Below are positions 58,821 to 64,000 of a stretch of 64,000 bases of DNA, in pieces; position 1 is the stretch's first letter; the number at the start of each line of letters is the position of its first letter. The notes beneath the pieces were generated by a model. The model made no database searches. It saw nothing but the letters and a program-made list of their open reading frames with translations, and had not been told where the DNA came from. Location: positions 17,357,992-17,421,991 of the forward strand of contig NC_079375.1 of NCBI RefSeq assembly GCF_021018895.1, read 5' to 3'. The position numbers were made by a program, and so were the translations under genes. The DNA is from Seriola aureovittata (lineage: Eukaryota; Chordata; Actinopteri; Carangiformes; Carangidae).

Positions 58821-59770
58821 TCACCTCTGACATCGCAACGATCTTCCATCAAATGTGACAACCTGACACCAGCGCAGGGCCACACCTCAGCAGCCGTACT
58901 GGGGACTAATCTGTCAGACATCATACTGTTCCCTCCATATAGTGCACTACTGTTGGCCACATGGGAAGACAAATAGCTGTGAGGCGATGTAGGTCACTAC
59001 ATGGGGCGTAGCTTGTCATTTGAGATGCTGTCTCTCTCTTTCTTAGCGGCTTCCTTTTATCCCTTTGTGTTGTAGTGATGTCAGCCTCTGAAACAGACAT
59101 GACTGTAACCGACTCCACAAGGGAAGGAGAGAGGGAGGGAGGAGCCTCTTAGATCATTCACAGTATCCATGTCACTGCTGTGGATTGATGGCATAAGGCT
59201 TGACACTGAATTCTACTTGAGCTGTACGATTCCCCTTCCTGTACTCCACAGCATTAGTGCGAAGGAGAGTCGCAACTGTATGAATGTACAGTCCATCAGA
59301 TTTGCCAAGAAAAGATCCTCATCATTGTCCAGTACAGACCAGCATTTCCACTCAGTTCCACATCAGCTGTAACTTCCATAGACTCACAGACCTCATAGTC
59401 TTTATGAACTCTTGGCGAATTTGAACCAAACTAAAAATTAATCTTAACAATATGATTATGGTAAGCATAATTTTTGGGTTTCTACATACAATACAATCTG
59501 TGATATCTTGTGTCCTTGCTTGGTAGTTGCCTATACCCAAGATACCTTGCACTTCTTGGCCTTGCATATGTTCATTTGGTAGTTCTATGGATGCACACTG
59601 ACTCTTCAGATATGTTTCTTTTCAGCTTTGTTTTAAAAAGTGTGGGCGGAAGAGCTTTCCCTCATGGTGTGGAAGTTAATGGGTTGTATATTAAAGTGGC
59701 ATTTATTAACATTATATATGTAACTTGAAATAACTATTGATTAAAGAGTGAGGAAAAGGATCATGGTGCT
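58821..59770 (+). other. btbd2: btbd2 3' UTR (predicted)
   Basis: After the TAG at 58818-58820 no coding sequence follows. ATTAAA at 59740-59745 followed by a GT/T-rich stretch (ggtgcttgttttttatc) is the best poly(A) signal, giving a 3' UTR of about 0.95 kb. A more distal AATAAA at 60504-60509 would extend it through a repeat copy. Confidence 0.5.
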
Positions 59771-59784
59771 TGTTTTTTATCTAA

Positions 59785-60030
59785 AACAAAAATTCCACAT
59801 TTTGCTTCCTTGAAGAGATTTTGAGAAGATTGGTACCACTCATAAACCAGTCCTTTTAATTATAAGGCTAGGCTGAACTCAACAGACACGTAGCTTAGCA
59901 TAGCTTAAAGACTGGAGATGCGGAAAGTGCCCAGCTTTGGCAAACACAACCAAATGCACCTATCAGCATCTCTAAAGCTCACTAATTTACAGGGTTATGT
60001 TCAGAACTTTGTTTTTCTAAATTGAATGAA
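59785..60030 (+). mobile_element. diverged copy of a dispersed teleost repeat
   Basis: Contains attttgagaagattggtacc, acgtagcttagcatagctta, aaagactggagatgcgg and catctctaaagctcactaat in that order. I recognise this order from a very common non-autonomous repeat of percomorph genomes. Fragments of the same family appear at 29185-29300 and, inverted, at 61088-61130. The copy is old and indel-rich; no TIR or target duplication could be fixed. Confidence 0.6.
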
Positions 60031-61194
60031 ACATAAATAGAGAAAAAGTTAAAGTAAGCAAGAATAAAATTGATTAATGAAAAACACTCATTAGCAGTCT
60101 TTACAGCTTCCTTATTAGTGGAAGATTTAATGGTCTGTAAGTACTGCACATTCCTGTTTTTGGCAAATTTACATTAATTTATGTAAAGACTAGTTATAAG
60201 ACTGATGATATATGATTGCCTTTTTCTTTTTTCTTTTATAAGAACCAAAACAGTACACATAATTTATTGGAATATCTGCTGGTTCCGCTGGAACGGCTCT
60301 CAGCCAAGTGTAGACTGTTATGCACATAGACAGCTATTTGTTGTAACCTATAAGCTTTAGAAGAGCTGCTAGGTGAATTTAGATACCACTGGACAGAGCC
60401 AAGTTGGCTCTCCTTCCCATGGATGATGAGAAGTTGCTGTACAATATCAACTATGAGGGGTCCTTCATCTTGTGGCCCTGGTCTTGCAGAGGGATTCTGT
60501 GTCAATAAATTACTTAGTAGATCTGCTCATTTGTTGTGAAGTTGTGTTTCATGGAATTTCTTCCATTTTTTGTCAAGTCATTGACACAAAGAAACCTGAG
60601 GTAAAGTACTAGTATTATTCCATCTTAAAAGCACTGTAAAGCTTTAATGAAAAATTATTTTCATTATCAATACACCTGAGTTATTTTCTTTAATAATCAA
60701 TTGTTTAATTCATTAAACGTCAGTAAATAGTGAAAAATAGCTATTATTATTATTATTGTTATAAGTTAATAAATTCCAAGTGCTTGATTTGTCTCACTAT
60801 CAGTCAGAAACCCATGATGTAGGAATCAATTTTTTTAGTTTTTTCTTAAAAAAAACCCTTAAATGTTTAATCACTTATCCACATTGTTGCCTATTAATTT
60901 TCTGTCAATTGATTAATCAATTAATCAGCTAATGCTTTCAGCTCCAGAATACCGGTTGGTGTCTGGGTTAGTCTGCCATATATAGTAAATAGGGGCCCAA
61001 CAACAAACGTTTCCCAGGGGTCCCATGGGAGATTAATCTGGCCATGGAGAGTGGTAATGATCTAATCTTAACTCACAGCCAGAAAGTGTATCGGTGTATT
61101 TCCCAAAATGTCAAATTATTCCTTTAGTTACTGCCTGCTGACTGGAGCAATAACAGAACTTCAGGAGTCACATTTTCATCATTAGCTGAATCTT
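60031..61194. other. intergenic gap between convergent btbd2 and eef2
   Basis: No gene is seen. The stretch is AT-rich, with an old repeat-like segment at about 60640-60960 (attgattaatcaattaatca and a downstream ctttcagctcc motif) and an inverted fragment of the 59785 repeat at 61088-61130. A distal AATAAA for btbd2 lies at 60504-60509. Confidence 0.45.
61088..61130 (-). mobile_element. inverted end fragment of the dispersed teleost repeat
   Basis: On the minus strand it reads aaaggaataatttgacattt followed by tgggaaatac. This matches the first bases of the copy at 29185 (aaggaatagtttgacatttt). It lies about 1 kb from, and in opposite orientation to, the copy at 59785-60030. Confidence 0.55.
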
Positions 61195-61658
61195 TTTATT
61201 CATTACATCCACTGAACAAAGGTCCAATCCAGGGAGTTTGACTTCTGTAACACTTTATTGTGATTTCCATGGTTTTTTTTCTGGCCATGATCCATTTAAA
61301 TATGCATTATTGCAGCAGTATCACAGTGCACTGTACAGGCCCATCCTGGCAGATGATTTGGGTGAGAAGAGACTGATGTGGAGGAATAGAAGAAACAAGA
61401 AATTCATAATACAACTGCTTTCATCCAATTGTTCCCCAAAACCCTTGCCCTAGGCACTTGGTGTACTGTAGCTGTGAAATGAAAAAAGCATCACTGCTTC
61501 CACTAGCCTACAACGAAATCATAAGCTTTGTTTCTGCTCTGGACTCAAAGTCAAAACAATTTGTGCAATGTATCTTTAAGCCTGTGCAAAGATTTAAAGT
61601 GCCCACGGGGTAGGGTTTAGAGATTGATTTGGTTGTTTTTTTAATCCGGGTTCAGTGT
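61195..61658 (-). other. eef2: eef2 3' UTR with poly(A) signal
   Basis: Minus-strand AATAAA (TTTATT at 61195-61200) lies about 460 nt downstream of the eef2 stop and is the first canonical signal met. Cleavage about 15-25 nt further would end the transcript near 61175. Confidence 0.5.

Positions 61659-64000
<2,342 letters not shown>

Overview
The window is vertebrate nuclear DNA, almost certainly from a ray-finned (teleost, probably percomorph) fish. Its genes are intron-split with GT-AG junctions and encode vertebrate-specific neuronal and housekeeping proteins. Introns are short, CA/TG microsatellites are abundant, and several dispersed repeats look like families I know from percomorph genomes. 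I see no operons, tRNA or rRNA genes, CRISPR arrays, viral genes or toxin genes.

Layout. (1) 1-1399 is non-coding, probably the end of a mex3 intron. 1400-3012 (+) holds the last two coding exons of a Mex-3 KH/RING RNA-binding protein, best fit mex3d; a long 3' UTR runs to about 6.7 kb. (2) 8256-19512 is one uninterrupted AT-rich minisatellite of about 11.3 kb, built from 36-bp and 25-bp monomers, with a higher-order period of about 443 bp (a longer form of 557-574 bp) in its right half. (3) 22820-51629 (-) is a complete unc13a (Munc13-1) gene. I resolved 41 coding exons totalling 5625 nt, exactly 1875 codons, so the model is frame-consistent from ATG to stop. A candidate 6-nt microexon is extra. 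(4) 54755-58820 (+) is a complete btbd2 gene: nine exons, 1692 nt, 563 residues. (5) 61659-64000 (-) is the 3' part of eef2 (five exons); the gene runs off the right edge. unc13a and btbd2 are divergent across about 3 kb; btbd2 and eef2 converge.

The genes do not form one pathway: mRNA regulation (Mex3), synaptic-vesicle priming (Unc13a), a BTB/PHR protein, and translation elongation (eEF2). What unites them is synteny: the human counterparts all lie on 19p13, which supports the paralogue names.

The signals most worth a second look are the hierarchical minisatellite next to the 3' end of unc13a, the UG-repeat-rich unc13a introns (human UNC13A is a well-known TDP-43 splicing target), the microexon candidate in the MUN region, a Gln/Pro-rich expansion upstream of the C1 domain, and several dispersed repeat copies. 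Splice junctions come from reading consensus sites and homology remembered from the families; nothing was searched or aligned by software.
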